Shown: piece after piece, positions 34,664-45,847 of the stretch
How the letters are laid out: each line of letters opens with the position of its first letter
How positions within the stretch are numbered: the first letter of the stretch is position 1
Assembly (NCBI GenBank): GCA_947471745.1
Contig: CANJKZ010000010.1
Coordinates: 4,459,001-4,523,000 of the forward strand
Reading direction: 5' to 3'
Length of the DNA: 64,000 bases
Source: Closterium sp. Naga37s-1
Lineage: Eukaryota; Streptophyta; Zygnematophyceae; Desmidiales; Closteriaceae
The notes under the pieces: generated by a model
The model's input: only the letters and a program-made list of their open reading frames with translations
What the model was told of the DNA's origin: nothing
Database searches by the model: none
Program-made: the position numbers and the translations under genes

Positions 34664-35824
34664 ATGGCTGAACATATCGACGTCACGACTCTCACGCAGG
34701 AGCACTTGAACGATCTGCTGCGACAAATCCGCGAGAGCGCTGAGGAAATTGCGACGCTGACGGCAGAACGCTCGTCCCTGCAAAACGACCTCACACGAGC
34801 ACAATCCCAAGCACCGGGCACTCTGATTCAGCCCGCACCACAGACATCACAGCACGGAAGTGTGGGGCAACCCGCGAGCGCCGCAAGTGATGGCGTCGTC
34901 CGCCATGACGGAGACGACGACCACGGCACGACACACCCCGACGCGACGAATGCGGCCAGGACTCAACCTCGAAGCACGATTTCAGTGCCGGCTGGCGAAT
35001 CAACTCTTCCGTCGCCGATGCCGCTAAAGCCGCAGCGTCCGCCATGCTTTGACCCAAGTCAGCGGGGTGGTCCTACCGTTCAGGCGTGGCTCTTCACGTT
35101 GAACGTCTTCTTCGACGCGAACTACGTCTCGGAGGATACGGCGAAGATTCGCTACGCCGTGTCGTTGCTGCGAGGACCCGCCATGGACTGGTGGCGCGTC
35201 ATCGTCACGAAGCCGGTGGACTACGCGACTCTACCGACACGGGAAGGACAAACTGGACCCTGGGCGCCGTCGTATTTCGTGGAGGTGCCCCAGTATCGCA
35301 CGTGGGACGCGTGGTGCGCAGGTTTACGCGCTCGTTTCGAGCCAATCGCGGCTTCGATCGCGACGCGACAGAAGCTCCGCACTTGGCGCCAACTCGGTTC
35401 CGTCCAAGACTACACGAGCGGATTTCTGGCGCTATGCGAGCAGGTGGGATATATGCACGAGAGCGAGCGCATCGACCGCTACATCGGCGGCCTGAAGCAG
35501 GACATCGCTCAGGAAATCCAGCTTTGCGGCGTCACCGACTTTCAAGAAATTCTCGCTATGGCGGAGAAACTTGATTTCTTCCGCCGACCGAGACCGGGGT
35601 CCTACGGAAGCAGCCATTGGGGACATCGGCCTCGTGGGACGAACGAGGGCGCCACGATACGTGCCGTCGCCGCAAATGCCGCTGCCGCACCGTTCAAAGG
35701 GCGCTGCTTTGCGTGCAATCGGCCGGGACATCGCAAGAGCGAATGCCCGGAAAACGCTAAGGGGAAGGGGGAAGCTAAGCAGCAGAAACAGACCAAGCAG
35801 CAGGGAAACGTTGGGAGTCAGTAG
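34664..35824 (+). CDS. gag: Gypsy Gag protein
   Basis: 386 residues, forming the virus-like particle of the retrotransposon. The N-terminus has a short coiled coil. The central Ty3-type capsid region includes QAWLFTLNVFFDANY and MDWWRVIV. The C-terminus has a CCHC zinc knuckle, CFACNRPGHRKSEC, followed by a Lys/Gln tail. ATG is the first after the LTR and PBS. Ends at a TAG where the pol frame is already open, which suggests a -1 shift for Gag-Pol production. Confidence 0.92.
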   Translation: MAEHIDVTTLTQEHLNDLLRQIRESAEEIATLTAERSSLQNDLTRAQSQAPGTLIQPAPQTSQHGSVGQPASAASDGVVRHDGDDDHGTTHPDATNAARTQPRSTISVPAGESTLPSPMPLKPQRPPCFDPSQRGGPTVQAWLFTLNVFFDANYVSEDTAKIRYAVSLLRGPAMDWWRVIVTKPVDYATLPTREGQTGPWAPSYFVEVPQYRTWDAWCAGLRARFEPIAASIATRQKLRTWRQLGSVQDYTSGFLALCEQVGYMHESERIDRYIGGLKQDIAQEIQLCGVTDFQEILAMAEKLDFFRRPRPGSYGSSHWGHRPRGTNEGATIRAVAANAAAAPFKGRCFACNRPGHRKSECPENAKGKGEAKQQKQTKQQGNVGSQ

Positions 35825-38800
35825 CAGACGGGCCCTCTACTGACAGGTCACGCCGCTCGCCCGACCCAACCGACCCTCACCGAGTGATTGTGCCGGTTCA
35901 CGCAATCGACCACACTCGGCCGAATAAGGAGGGGACTACGGTAGACAGCCCCATACTGCTTAGTGGGAAAATCGGGACGGACTTAGTTAAAATCTTCGTA
36001 GATGGGGGAGCCAGCCACAGCCTCATCAACACCGCTACAGCATGAAAACTGCGACTGCCACTGGACAAATGTTTACCTGAGATCGACGCACGACTGGTAG
36101 ACGGCACGCCGCTGGCGATACGGGAACGCGTAGACCGGGTTCGGATTCGATGTGGGGGTAACTTCACGTTTAGCCAGGAAATGCTCGCAACGACCCTCGA
36201 CGGAACCGATATTTTACTCGGGCGTGATTGGTTGCGACGACACAATCCGCGAATCGACTGGGCGACGGGTGACTGCACCGTGCGAGTGAACGGTAACAAC
36301 ATCGCCTTACCTCGCTGGGGCTCACCTGAGTCTTCGTCGGTGCGTGTCAACGCGATCACGATGAAACGCGCCGTAGCGGCAGGAGCTGACGTGTACGCGG
36401 TCGACATTCGGGAAGCTGAGGCAGCAGACAAAGGAGGGGATTTACAGAAACTGCTGGCCGACGTACCGAGTGACCTGGCAGCACTGTTGAAGCAGTACAG
36501 CGACATTTTCCCGGATGATTTACCAACGGGACTGCCACCTCAGCGACCGCACGACCACAGGATAGAGTTAGAACCGGGGGCACAGCCAACAGTACAGCGA
36601 CAGTTCCGACTGACCCAGCCCGAACTGGACGAACTAAGGAAGCAGCTCGATTACCTGCTCGCGAAGGAATTCATCCGCCCTAGTTCGTCGCCCTTCGCAG
36701 CACCGATACTGTTCACACCGAAAAAAGACGGGGGATTTCGCATGTATGCAGATTACAGAGCACTGAACAGGGTTACCATCAAATCCCGTTACCCCATCCC
36801 GCGAGCCGACGAACTGATCGACCAACTGCGCACAGCCCGGGTTTTCTCGAAAATCGACCTCCGAGGGGGTTACCACCAGATTCGCGTCAACCCGCCCGAC
36901 TGCCCTAAGACCGCATTCCGCACACGCTACGGATCCTTCGAATACACCGTCATGCCTTTCGGACTGATTAACGCCCCCGCCACCTTTCAAATGACCATGA
37001 ACGAAGCTTTCCGCCCGCTCTTAGATAAGTGCGTCATAGTATACCTGGACGACATACTGATTTACAGCCCTGACAGAGCACAGCACTTACAGGACATCGA
37101 CGCAGTTTTTAAAATCCTGAGTGAGAACCGCCTACTGACCAAAGCGTCTAAGTGTGCGTTTTTACAGGACCGCCTGGAATTTTTGGGACACGTTATTTCA
37201 GCTGCAGGAGTGGAAATAGACCCGAAGAAAATTGCGACGATTCAAGCATGGCACGCGCCGACCAACTTGACCGAGTTGCAGAGTTTTTTGGGGTTCGTCA
37301 ACTACGTGCGCCGGTTCGTCCCCGACATGGCGAAGCTGACTGCCCCGTTGACTGACCTGCTGAGGAAGGGGGTCGAGTACACGTGGGGGGAGAAAGAGCA
37401 AGCTGCCTTCTCGGCCCTCAAAAACATTTTGTGCTCACCGCCCGTGCTTCACGTCGCAGATCCACACCGTCCGTTCGAGCTCGTCACTGACGCAAGTGAC
37501 ATCGCTGTGGGAGCCGTACTGTTGCAGGATTTCGGGAACGGCCTCCAGCCAATCGCGTACGAGTCCCGCAAGCTGCACCCGCCCGAACGCAATTACCCGA
37601 TACACGACCGCGAAATGTTGGCGATCGTGCACGCGTTCAAGGCTTGGCGGTGTTACCTGACTGGCGCCGACGTGACAGTACGGACAGACCACCGATCACT
37701 ACAGTACTTACGCGCCCAACCGAATCTCAATCCACGACAGATTCGCTGGTTGGACTACCTCGAGTCCAACTTCCACTACACGGTTACGTACAAGAAAGGC
37801 GCATCCAACATCGCCGACGCACTCACCCGCCCTACCGCCCAACTCCACGCCATCCTACTCGCCCAGACCAACCCACTTTTAACAGGCCTATTTACCCACG
37901 GATACCGCACTGACCCATTCTTCACGACCGGAAATTCACAGCAACTGGCAGAAGCTAAAGGAGTTTATTATGTAAAAACAGGCACCAACCGCATCTGGGT
38001 ACCCGCGTACTCACTACTGAGGGAGCTACTACTGCAGGAGGCACACGACGGAATTACCTCGGGACATTTTGGGGTAGAAAAAACGCGACAGCAACTGCAG
38101 CGGTATTACTACTGGCCAGAGCTGTTGACCGACGTACAGCAGCACGTGGGCTCGTGCCCCACGTGTCAGGTGATGAAGAGCTCAAGGAAGCGGAAGGCGG
38201 GTCAATTGCAGCCGATACCACCGCCCGAGCGCGCCTGGCAGCAGGTTACCATGGACTTCGTCACAGGGTTACCTTCGAACCCTGGGGGTAACGACGCGGT
38301 GATGGTCGTCGTTGACAGATTGACGAAGATGGCACACTTCGCTGCGTGCAAAAAGTCGATCTCAGCCGAGGAGACCGCTCGTCTGTTCATCGCAGCCGTT
38401 GTTCGCCTGCACGGGATACCAGCAGCGATTATCAGCGACAGGGACACGAAGTTCACCAGCAACTTCTGGAAGAACCTCTGGGAGCAGTTCGGAACCAGGC
38501 TGCAGTTCAGTTCGCCGTACCACCCCGAGACCGACGGTCAAACGGAGCGGACGAATCAGACGATGGAGCAGTTGATTCGTGCCACGTGCGACGACCCCAC
38601 GACTTGGGAGCAGCAGCTGCCGCTGATCGAGTTCGCGTACAATAATGCCACGTCAGCGACGACGCAGCAGTCCCCCTTCTACCTGAACTACGGGCAAAAT
38701 CCTACAGTGCCCATGACGCCGAGTCCGGACAACCCAACACCACGAGCACAGCAATTCGCCGAAATTCTGCAAGCTGCCCGCACCAGAGCCGCAGAAGCAA

Positions 38801-39312
38801 TTAAAAAAGCAAACGCCATCGCTAAGCGCAACGCTGACCGCCACCGCCGCCCAGTCACATACAAGTCAGGGGATTACGTACTGCTCGACACGCAAAATCT
38901 GCGACTGCCCGACGTACCAAAACTTCGACCGCGCTACTGTGGCCCATTCCAAATCAGCCACATGATCACGCCAGTAACCGCGCACCTACTGTTACCGACC
39001 GACTGGTACATCAGCCCTTCGTTCCATGTCAGCTTGCTTCGCCCCTACATCCCAACCACAAGCCAACTGCCTCGCCACCGCCCACCATCCATGACTCGCC
39101 CTGCATCGGAGCCGATCATCGAGCCCGAAAAAATCCTGAGCCATCGGATTCGACACCCCACGGGACTCAAGAGGATTGAATTCCTCGTCCGCTGGAAGGA
39201 TCGCACGCCAACTGAGGACAGCTGGGTGCCCCTGGCCAATATCGAAAAACACCCTGCCCTGCAAGTGTACCTGAGGAGCCGGGGATTCCGCGATATACAC
39301 GCACTCGCGTAG
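35821..39312 (+). pseudogene. pol: Gypsy Pol: protease, RT, RNase H, integrase, chromodomain
   Basis: Pol frame is open from before the gag stop to 39312 except for TGA at 36043-36045, seven codons after the protease motif FVDGGASHSLI. From an ATG at 36181 it is open for 1,043 codons. RT has MYADYRALNR and catalytic YLDD near residue 287. RNase H has VTDASDIAVG near 435. Integrase has an HHCC finger near 620-660 and D, D, E near 692, 752 and 784 (in ISDRDTKF and SPYHPETDGQTER). A C-terminal chromodomain follows at about 979-1035 (LVRWKDRTPTEDSWVP), defining a chromovirus. Apart from the TGA it looks functional; suppression or a point mutation cannot be told apart. Confidence 0.9.
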
Positions 39313-39327
39313 CGGAGGGGGCTTCTT

Positions 39328-39342
39328 GAGGGGGGGGGGTAG
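39328..39342 (+). other. Polypurine tract
   Basis: A 12-base purine run (gag followed by nine G) and then tag, immediately before the 3' LTR; this is the expected plus-strand primer site. Confidence 0.85.
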
Positions 39343-39669
39343 TGTAAGGAATTTTCTCGGCATTCCTTACGGAGCCCGACTACATCGCGTACAGCAACAG
39401 CCGTTGTTCGCCCGTTACTGCTAACGGGGCTTCGCCGACTTCGCGCACACTGTTTTCACCAAACCTCGCACTGCTGGCATGGCCGTGTCGGCCTACGCTT
39501 CGGGACTAGCCCAAGCCTCGCTCCAGCGTAGCACTAGCTAGCTCGCACGCACCGCGTTACCGTTTGCATGTTTCGCGTATAAATGTTTGCTCATGCCTTC
39601 GCTCACATTTTGTACTCGTTTGACACCTTAGTGCAATTCTCGCAACTTCGATTCATTGCACCCGTAACA
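39343..39669 (+). repeat. 3' LTR
   Basis: 327 bp, identical in length to the 5' LTR with three differences. Followed directly by the TGTTC target duplicate. Confidence 0.95.
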
Positions 39670-39850
39670 TGTTCTCGAGGCCGAAACTCTCAAGACATTC
39701 TGCTCTTCCCTATCCACAAGTTCAATCTGCTCTTCATTTCAACCAGATCCCCTCCAACAACCATCCATTCCACTTCTCTCTGCTTCCCTTTCCACACACT
39801 CGTTTTCCCCAACAAAGCAGCCAGCAACTATCGCTCCATTTTTGGCTAAG

Positions 39851-41038
39851 ATGCCGAAGACATACACTTTGGTTAGAGATCATGTGAAGTCACAGCAGAG
39901 AACATCTCTTCTGTGTGGAGCGACGCTCGGCCTCCTTACAATCATTCTCCTGCTTGTTGGAGATGGAGCATTTGAATTCATAAATTCTCAGCCGATGGCT
40001 GCTGATACGTGCGCATGTGCAGATGCTACTAAGACACTTGGAATTCCAGTCGTTTACGAACGTAGTTCCAGATTGCTTGTGACAGTTCCGGCAGAGAGAA
40101 ACGATGAAACGTCAGGAGATGACCCACTTCCACTATATCGACTGAGAGGCGTCACGACATTCCTGGACTTCATGCGGCGGCATTTTGGATCAGATCTTAG
40201 CAACGTTACGATGCTGGAGAACGGCAGTGATGTGACCGGGAGCGTTGGAAATGAGCTGGGAAAAGTGGTTGGCAAGTACGTTGGCGTTAACTGGCCTTTT
40301 GAAGGGGATGACACTTCGGCACTGAAAGTCAAGCGAAATAACACGATGTTTCTGAGCGCCGACTGCAAGACTCTGCCGTTCCTGAACGACACATTTGACG
40401 TAGTCTTCAGCGACAACGTTCTGGAGCACGTTGCTGACTTGAAGATGTTTATCAGTGAGACGTTCCGCGTCCTAAAGCCTGGAGGGCTAGTTCTGTTTTT
40501 ATGGGACCCTGTATGGACGGGACCCTTTGGCCACCACATACACGAAGACATGGTGCAACGACGAGCTACAAGGATGGATGCTTCTTTCAGGTATGTTTCT
40601 CACTGCTTTCTTTTCATTGCGTCTTCTTGAGCCAAGTTAACAGGTGACAAAACCTGCAGATATGTGAATAACGGATCCTTCATTCCTCCGTGGGGGCATC
40701 TTTTATTGTCCAAGCAACAGCTGAGGACGATCCTAATTGAACAAAACATGGGACCGGTTCCTCTAATAGATGGTATCCTGGAGTTCATTTACACCCAGAA
40801 GAACATCAACCGACTGCCCCTCAGCGAATTTTGGGAGAAACTTCATTCCTTCAGCTGGGTTCCGCTAGATGAGAGCAACCATTGTCAAGGCATTACAAGA
40901 ACATGGACCAGCCTGGATGGCACTGAACAAGTGGTGCGACCATTACTGACACAAGACATGCTGCAAGCACTGAAGGACCAGTATCCTACAGAAGATCAGT
41001 TTGACATCGGGCCATGCATATTTGCTGCGAGCAAATAG
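39851..41038 (+). CDS. Membrane-anchored methyltransferase-11-like protein
   Basis: Exons 39851-40590 and 40660-41038, phase 2/1, about 372 residues. Near the N-terminus one helix (LLCGATLGLLTIILLLVG) suggests a type II membrane protein of the ER or Golgi. The C-terminal part of a class I SAM methyltransferase fold is clear: CKTLPFLNDTFDVVFSDNVL, then EHVADLKMFISETFRVLKPG. The usual glycine-rich SAM motif I is not obvious in the segment before it. Plants have many such anchored methyltransferase-like proteins of unknown substrate. The first ATG of the open frame is used. The gypsy 3' LTR ends 181 bp upstream of this ATG, so its promoter is probably altered or supplied by the LTR. Confidence 0.65.
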
Positions 41039-41080
41039 AAACCCGTTACTGGAAAATTGTTCATCGGTGCACTGCACGGT

Positions 41081-42118
41081 CTATTGAGGAATTGCGTCAG
41101 GACACACTTGATCCCACGGGTACGGGAACTTGAGAACAGCCTGCCTATGTGGGAGATCCCATGAGCTGTAGGCATATCTGCAAAACCACGAAATGCTTGT
41201 AGTATCACAGAAGTTGCACTCTGCAGAGACATGATTGGATTCTCAACTTACATGTGGATTGGAGGTTCTGATATGATGACTAGAAGCTGCAGCAAGTTGC
41301 AGGACTCTGAGCCACATTCAGGAGCGCTGTTCAGGATCTGCAGCACATATAGTCAAGAATAACTCTTGGAGTGATTCACAGATGGACGCATCTAGAAAGG
41401 ATAAACAAAACAAGAGGCAAATACCTGATGGACTTGATTAGAAGGCACTATGAAGGTCATGTTCGCACTGATGGGACTAGAAACAGGGAGACCTGGTATG
41501 CTTTGCTCCTTTTCCCTTTCTGGAGCCTGCATTGTGCCTTGTGCATCAAGATCAGGGACATTTGGAGCAAACAGCAGCTTCCCTGTACCATTAAGGACTA
41601 CAAACAGCTCCTCACATCCATGTCTGTGAATGGGAGTTCCACTTCCGGGAGCAAAGGTCTGCATCCATACTTCTACCTGATAACAAATCACAGAAATTTT
41701 CATGAATATACCAGTGATGCCTACAACCATCGGAAGCGAGCCTATCCAAGTATATGCATACCTCTTGTGTACCATGGTGAACATGGCCCGCAATTGTAGC
41801 GTGAGACAACCCAGGGCGGCCAAAGTTTGACAACAGAATTGAATCGATGCTTCTCACAAAAGGAAGACCTGGAAAACAGACAGGGACGGCATGGTGTGTA
41901 ACTACCAATCAAAACGGATGCTCAGGATTATGTTGAGCAGACAACATACGGAACTACACACGCACCTCACCTGCATGACTGCAGTTTGCCAGCTCAGGCT
42001 TTGCCGCAACCACGAGTACTAGAGCATATGCAGCACTGAAGATAGCACAGTGAAGAGAAAGAATGGCGCCTCTATGAAGCATGCTGACGATATCACCCAA
42101 CATCTTCGAGCAGAGCAT
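41081..42118 (-). CDS. ABP1: Auxin-binding protein 1 homologue
   Basis: Cupin of the ABP1 family. Minus-strand exons: 42118-41971 (signal-peptide-like hydrophobic N-terminus), 41868-41762, 41676-41425, 41337-41252 and 41177-41081. Phases agree and give 229 residues. Diagnostic segments are GRPGLSHATIAGHVHHGTQE, VEVWMQTFAPGSGTPIHRHG, CEELFVVLNGTGKLL, NQVHQ, LLVIISEPP and LKFPYPWDQVC. The HRH plus Glu metal ligands of the auxin-binding pocket are kept. The C-terminus ends DAIPQ with no KDEL, so ER retention as in flowering plants is not expected. An insert rich in Glu/Pro separates the two halves of the barrel. Its 3' end converges with the methyltransferase gene, with only 42 bp between the stop codons. 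Confidence 0.85.
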
Positions 42119-42234
42119 CTCATGGACACAACTATCGTCCGTATGGAGCAGTGAGGGAAGTCTAAAGCAGCTACTAAACCTACAGCCACGGAAACGAAAT
42201 CACTATTTCCGTGCACCCTACTGTACCAATCTGA

Positions 42235-42618
42235 CTAAACCCTGTCGTCCGAAGATAGCGTTCGGCCGAACGCCAACGACGCCGCTTCAGCCGCTGCTTT
42301 CGCCTCCGCTCTCTGCTTCTCAACTGCCTGCTTCTCAAGATACAGCGATCCCAACACACCCACGAACGCAACCGTGCCGACCAGCGCAACCGCCGCGTTC
42401 GGCTTTATGAAGAGCTCGGGGTTCAGCAATCGAAAGAGCCGAGTGGATCGCGGGCCCGGGAGAGGATTCTTCGGACCCGCAGGGCCTGCGGCTTCACTGG
42501 AGAAGAACGCTGCGGAAGACGTCGTGCCACCCGCACTGATACCCGCGCGACCTGGTGACCTAACTGGATTGAAAATGGTTTCCCGGATAGACCTGGGAAC
42601 AGGGAAGCGAGTGGACAT
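42235..42618 (-). CDS. Small single-pass membrane protein, SMIM8/DUF4500-like
   Basis: 127 residues from the ATG at 42618. A Ser/Gly/Pro-rich N-terminus is followed by FRLLNPELFIKPNAAVALVG, which resembles the NPELF-x-KPN motif just before the helix of SMIM8-type proteins; then one transmembrane segment (ALVGTVAFVGVLGSLYLE) and a basic helix rich in Ala/Lys/Glu. Function in the family is not established. The stop lies 116 bp upstream of the ABP1 start, so the two minus-strand genes are tightly packed. Confidence 0.5.
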   Translation of the reverse strand: MSTRFPVPRSIRETIFNPVRSPGRAGISAGGTTSSAAFFSSEAAGPAGPKNPLPGPRSTRLFRLLNPELFIKPNAAVALVGTVAFVGVLGSLYLEKQAVEKQRAEAKAAAEAASLAFGRTLSSDDRV

Positions 42619-43348
42619 GGCAGTAGACAACCTGCAAGATCGCGCGGTAATAGATGCCTGCCTACTTTCTCTCGGAGGAAAATAGGAAGCTACGGAATAT
42701 TGGCGAAACTACTGGCAGGTCTATGCCTGAAAATGTCCAAAGTGGCTCCACCTTTTTTGTTCCCTTTACCGGCCTGAACCGAAATTGACCGCATGTTCGT
42801 CTTGTGCTGTGTGTTCTTTCTTTCCCAGGCTACCCTTCAAGGTCATGTTCGTCCGGTACGTTGCGGTCCTAAGCGGTTAATTTTCAGAATCGCACTGAAC
42901 ATTGCAGGCCAGCTCCCCCCGCACCAGCCCACCACAAGGCGGAAGCGGCATTTTATCACATATTTATTCACTCAGCAAGTTAGCACTAGGAATCAACAAA
43001 CGACGCAGACAAGGCCGCACCTTTCCAAGTCGCTTCGTCGTCTCCCAATATTCGCCTCCGTTTCCTCCTCTCAACCCGTTGCGCAAAGCAATAGATGGTT
43101 CCACTCTGCTCTCCCATACACGTTCTTAGAGGCAAACTCCTTGTCCGTACATAATCCCTTACCGTCCAGTTCACACCGTTTGATATCCAGATATTTTCCC
43201 TTCTCCTCTCGTCAACTCTCAACTACTACCTAGTTTTGCCATCTGCAAGCGTCGTTTTCCTGCTCGTTCCCCATATTAATATTATCATTATATATTGTTA
43301 GCATCTACCTAATTTTCCGCACAAGAAGCTGACGACGACTCCGTGGAA
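42619..43348. other. Divergent intergenic region
   Basis: Lies between the SMIM8-like gene (-) and the repeat-rich gene (+); holds both promoters. Becomes AT-rich near 43270-43320. No gene recognised. Confidence 0.5.
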
Positions 43349-45817
43349 ATGGCAGCGACCACGCCAAAAAACTCGACAGAATGTGACGCTGCGGACGCCG
43401 CTAACGAGGGCAAAATTAATGTTCCAGAACCTGGAGCTTGTGATTTAGTACCCTCTAGTAATACAACGTCGGAATCTGGTCCCTCAAGCAGCTTGCTGCA
43501 GCGATTCTCCACCAAGATGAGGAGCAAAGTGACAGGCATGGGTAGTATGATAAAGGAGCGTGGGAATGAGCGAAACAGCGGAGACGGCCGGCGGAAGAAG
43601 AAAGGAATGGCTGACGTGGCAGTTGTAGCAGAAGGAGCAGAAGGTGGAAGGGAAGTGTCCACAGAAAATGCAGCAGCGGGAGGATCAGAAGGAGCCGGAG
43701 GTGGAGGGGGAAGAGGAGCGGGAGGAGGGTCGGAATGTGGTGGACGAGAAGGAAAGGCCGAAGGGGACGTTGCTACATTGCAAAATAAATCCAATCCGGG
43801 TGCTGCTCCTGATTCGCTTTCAGGCGCTGACGTGGCACGGTCGGTCATTTCCTCACCCCAGGTCGACCCCCGAGCCAGAGCCCGCTTCCTCCGCCTCTTC
43901 CGCTTCCACCACTGGCTCTCCAGCCAATCACAGAGCTTGGGCGAATCCTCTGTGCTGACAGAGCAATCCAGCCAACCGTCCAGAGACCCTCAATCACGAT
44001 TGCAGCTGCAGCAGTCAGCTCTTGAGGCGCCTCACATATCGCCTTCAGATCCTAGTTCATGCCAGCAACCAGCAGCGGGACTGTCACTTTATGCACCTGT
44101 TGCTCCTGAAGGCATGTCAGAGCTTGTGATTGTAACGAAACAGCCTCAGGCTTCAGCTCTCATGCCTTCGTTTGAGCAATTCTCCCATGGTGCCTATACA
44201 TCCCCATCACCTACGCAGTCCAGCACACCAAGTGCAGGAATAGCATACATTCCTTATAACGGAGCGCTGCCCTCTCCAGTTGCTTATAGCGGATCATTTC
44301 GCATCCCACCCAGTGCCCTGCTTCCTTATGCCCGTGGAGGGCCGTTGATATCCTCCCCTACCATATATACTTCCTCTCCTCCTCCTGGTGTTACCGTTGG
44401 TAACCTCTCTGCATCTGCCTCGACTCCCGGTGCTGTCTCTGCCGTTTCTTCTGCCACTCCTTGTGCATCATCCTATGATGCTTCCTCTGGAAGAGACTCG
44501 CTTAAAGAGTTACTGAATCAGGGCAAGATGCGCAGGCAAGATGCGTTGGACTTGCTTCGGATGTACCATGAAGCTGCGGCAGCTCCTGGCCCATGGGAGA
44601 ATGAGCCCTTGCCTCCAGAACTGAGTGTTTTAGGTGCTGAGAGTGATAGAGGGGATGTTGTCGGTGTTGATTCGGACGATGGGAGTGGTGGGGTGTTGGA
44701 GCAGGAGAACGCAGTGGAGAATAAGGAGGGGAAGAGAGATGCATTAGTGGGCACAGCAAGTAGGGACGAGAGTCGGGACAAGGAAGAGGAGGATAAGGGG
44801 GGGAACGCGGTCAGGGAGGTGAAGCAGGAGGTGAACGATGAGGATGGGCAGGAAATTGCGGACGATTGGTCAGATGGGGCGTTGGAGGAGGAACTGCAGG
44901 AGCTTCAGCTTGTGGCTGATCTACACTACCTACTACAGCAGCAGCAGCAGCATGCAGGCAGCGAAAACAGGACCAACTATGACAACGGCAACGAGCTTCT
45001 GGTCACTGTTTCAGAGACAGCTTCTGTGGGTGGGGGATATGGGAAGGTGGGTTTTCAGGAGCCGCTACGGCCAGCATTCTATGATGCGGCAGAGGATGGA
45101 GAGGGTGGATATACGGAGCAGTTCGCTCAACTGAGGGTACATGCCGCTGCCAGCGTTGGCCGTGCTGCCAGTGTTGCCAGTGCTGCCACCTCTGCTCGTG
45201 CTGGCCGTGTCGCTAGTGCTGCTCGTACAACCAGCGTTGCTCGCGTTGGCAGCGGCGCTGCCAGTGCTGCCAGATTGCGGCCTGTGCTGCCCGCGGCAGC
45301 AGAGGATGGCGCTGGGTCTACAGAACAGCCTGTTCCATTACAGAATCATTCTTCTAGTGGTGCTGCCAGTGCTGTCACTTCTTCTACTGCTGCCAGCGCT
45401 TCCAATGCTGCCAGCGCTGTCAGCGTGAGGCCTGTGCTGCCAGCCTTATACGACGCAGCAGAGGACGGAATTGGGTTCACAGAACAGTTCGCTCAAATGA
45501 AATTGAAAGCGAAGGGACGACGGGAAGAGGAGTTCTCTAGTATTGCCACTGCTGTCACTTCTTCTACTGCTGTCACTGCTGCCACTGCTGCCACTGCAGC
45601 CACTGCTGTCACTGCTGCCACTGCTTCCTCTGCTTCCTCTGCTGCCACTGCTGCCACTTCTTCTACTGCTGCTACTGCTTTCAACGCTGCTGGTGCTGTT
45701 AGCATGAGGCCTGTGCTGCCAGCCTTGTACGACACAGCAGATGATGGGATTGGGTTCACAGAACAGTTCGCTCAAATGAGAGTGAAAGTGAAGGGGAGGC
45801 GGGATGAGGAGTTTTGA
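43349..45817 (+). CDS. Unrecognised low-complexity protein with C-terminal TEQFAQ repeats
   Basis: Single open frame of 822 codons from ATG 43349. N-terminal third is Ser/Gly/Glu-rich and basic in places (MRSKVTGMGSMIKERGN). A middle segment of more ordinary composition includes RARFLRLFRFHHWLSSQSQS and LKELLNQGKMRRQDALDLLR. An acidic stretch follows (EELQELQLVADLHYLLQQQQ). The C-terminus has four units built on RPVLPALYDAAEDGIGFTEQ separated by long Ala/Thr/Ser tracts. No known domain recognised. The unit after the stop (45848-45958) shows that the repeat array once extended further, or that the stop is new. Confidence 0.6.
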   Translation: MAATTPKNSTECDAADAANEGKINVPEPGACDLVPSSNTTSESGPSSSLLQRFSTKMRSKVTGMGSMIKERGNERNSGDGRRKKKGMADVAVVAEGAEGGREVSTENAAAGGSEGAGGGGGRGAGGGSECGGREGKAEGDVATLQNKSNPGAAPDSLSGADVARSVISSPQVDPRARARFLRLFRFHHWLSSQSQSLGESSVLTEQSSQPSRDPQSRLQLQQSALEAPHISPSDPSSCQQPAAGLSLYAPVAPEGMSELVIVTKQPQASALMPSFEQFSHGAYTSPSPTQSSTPSAGIAYIPYNGALPSPVAYSGSFRIPPSALLPYARGGPLISSPTIYTSSPPPGVTVGNLSASASTPGAVSAVSSATPCASSYDASSGRDSLKELLNQGKMRRQDALDLLRMYHEAAAAPGPWENEPLPPELSVLGAESDRGDVVGVDSDDGSGGVLEQENAVENKEGKRDALVGTASRDESRDKEEEDKGGNAVREVKQEVNDEDGQEIADDWSDGALEEELQELQLVADLHYLLQQQQQHAGSENRTNYDNGNELLVTVSETASVGGGYGKVGFQEPLRPAFYDAAEDGEGGYTEQFAQLRVHAAASVGRAASVASAATSARAGRVASAARTTSVARVGSGAASAARLRPVLPAAAEDGAGSTEQPVPLQNHSSSGAASAVTSSTAASASNAASAVSVRPVLPALYDAAEDGIGFTEQFAQMKLKAKGRREEEFSSIATAVTSSTAVTAATAATAATAVTAATASSASSAATAATSSTAATAFNAAGAVSMRPVLPALYDTADDGIGFTEQFAQMRVKVKGRRDEEF

Positions 45818-45847
45818 GTCAACTCAGAGGTCGACTCACTATTCAGC

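Larger units (their letters stand above)
34154..39669 (+). mobile_element. Ty3/gypsy chromovirus, nearly intact, with TSD
   Basis: 5,516-bp LTR retrotransposon. LTRs 34154-34480 and 39343-39669 (327 bp each) start TGTAAGG and end GTAACA. The 5-bp target duplication TGTTC is at 34149-34153 and 39670-39674. The LTRs differ at three positions, so insertion is recent. Gag and pol are in different frames; pol has one internal TGA. It landed about 180 bp upstream of the start codon of the methyltransferase-like gene and so separates that gene from its upstream DNA. Confidence 0.95.
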
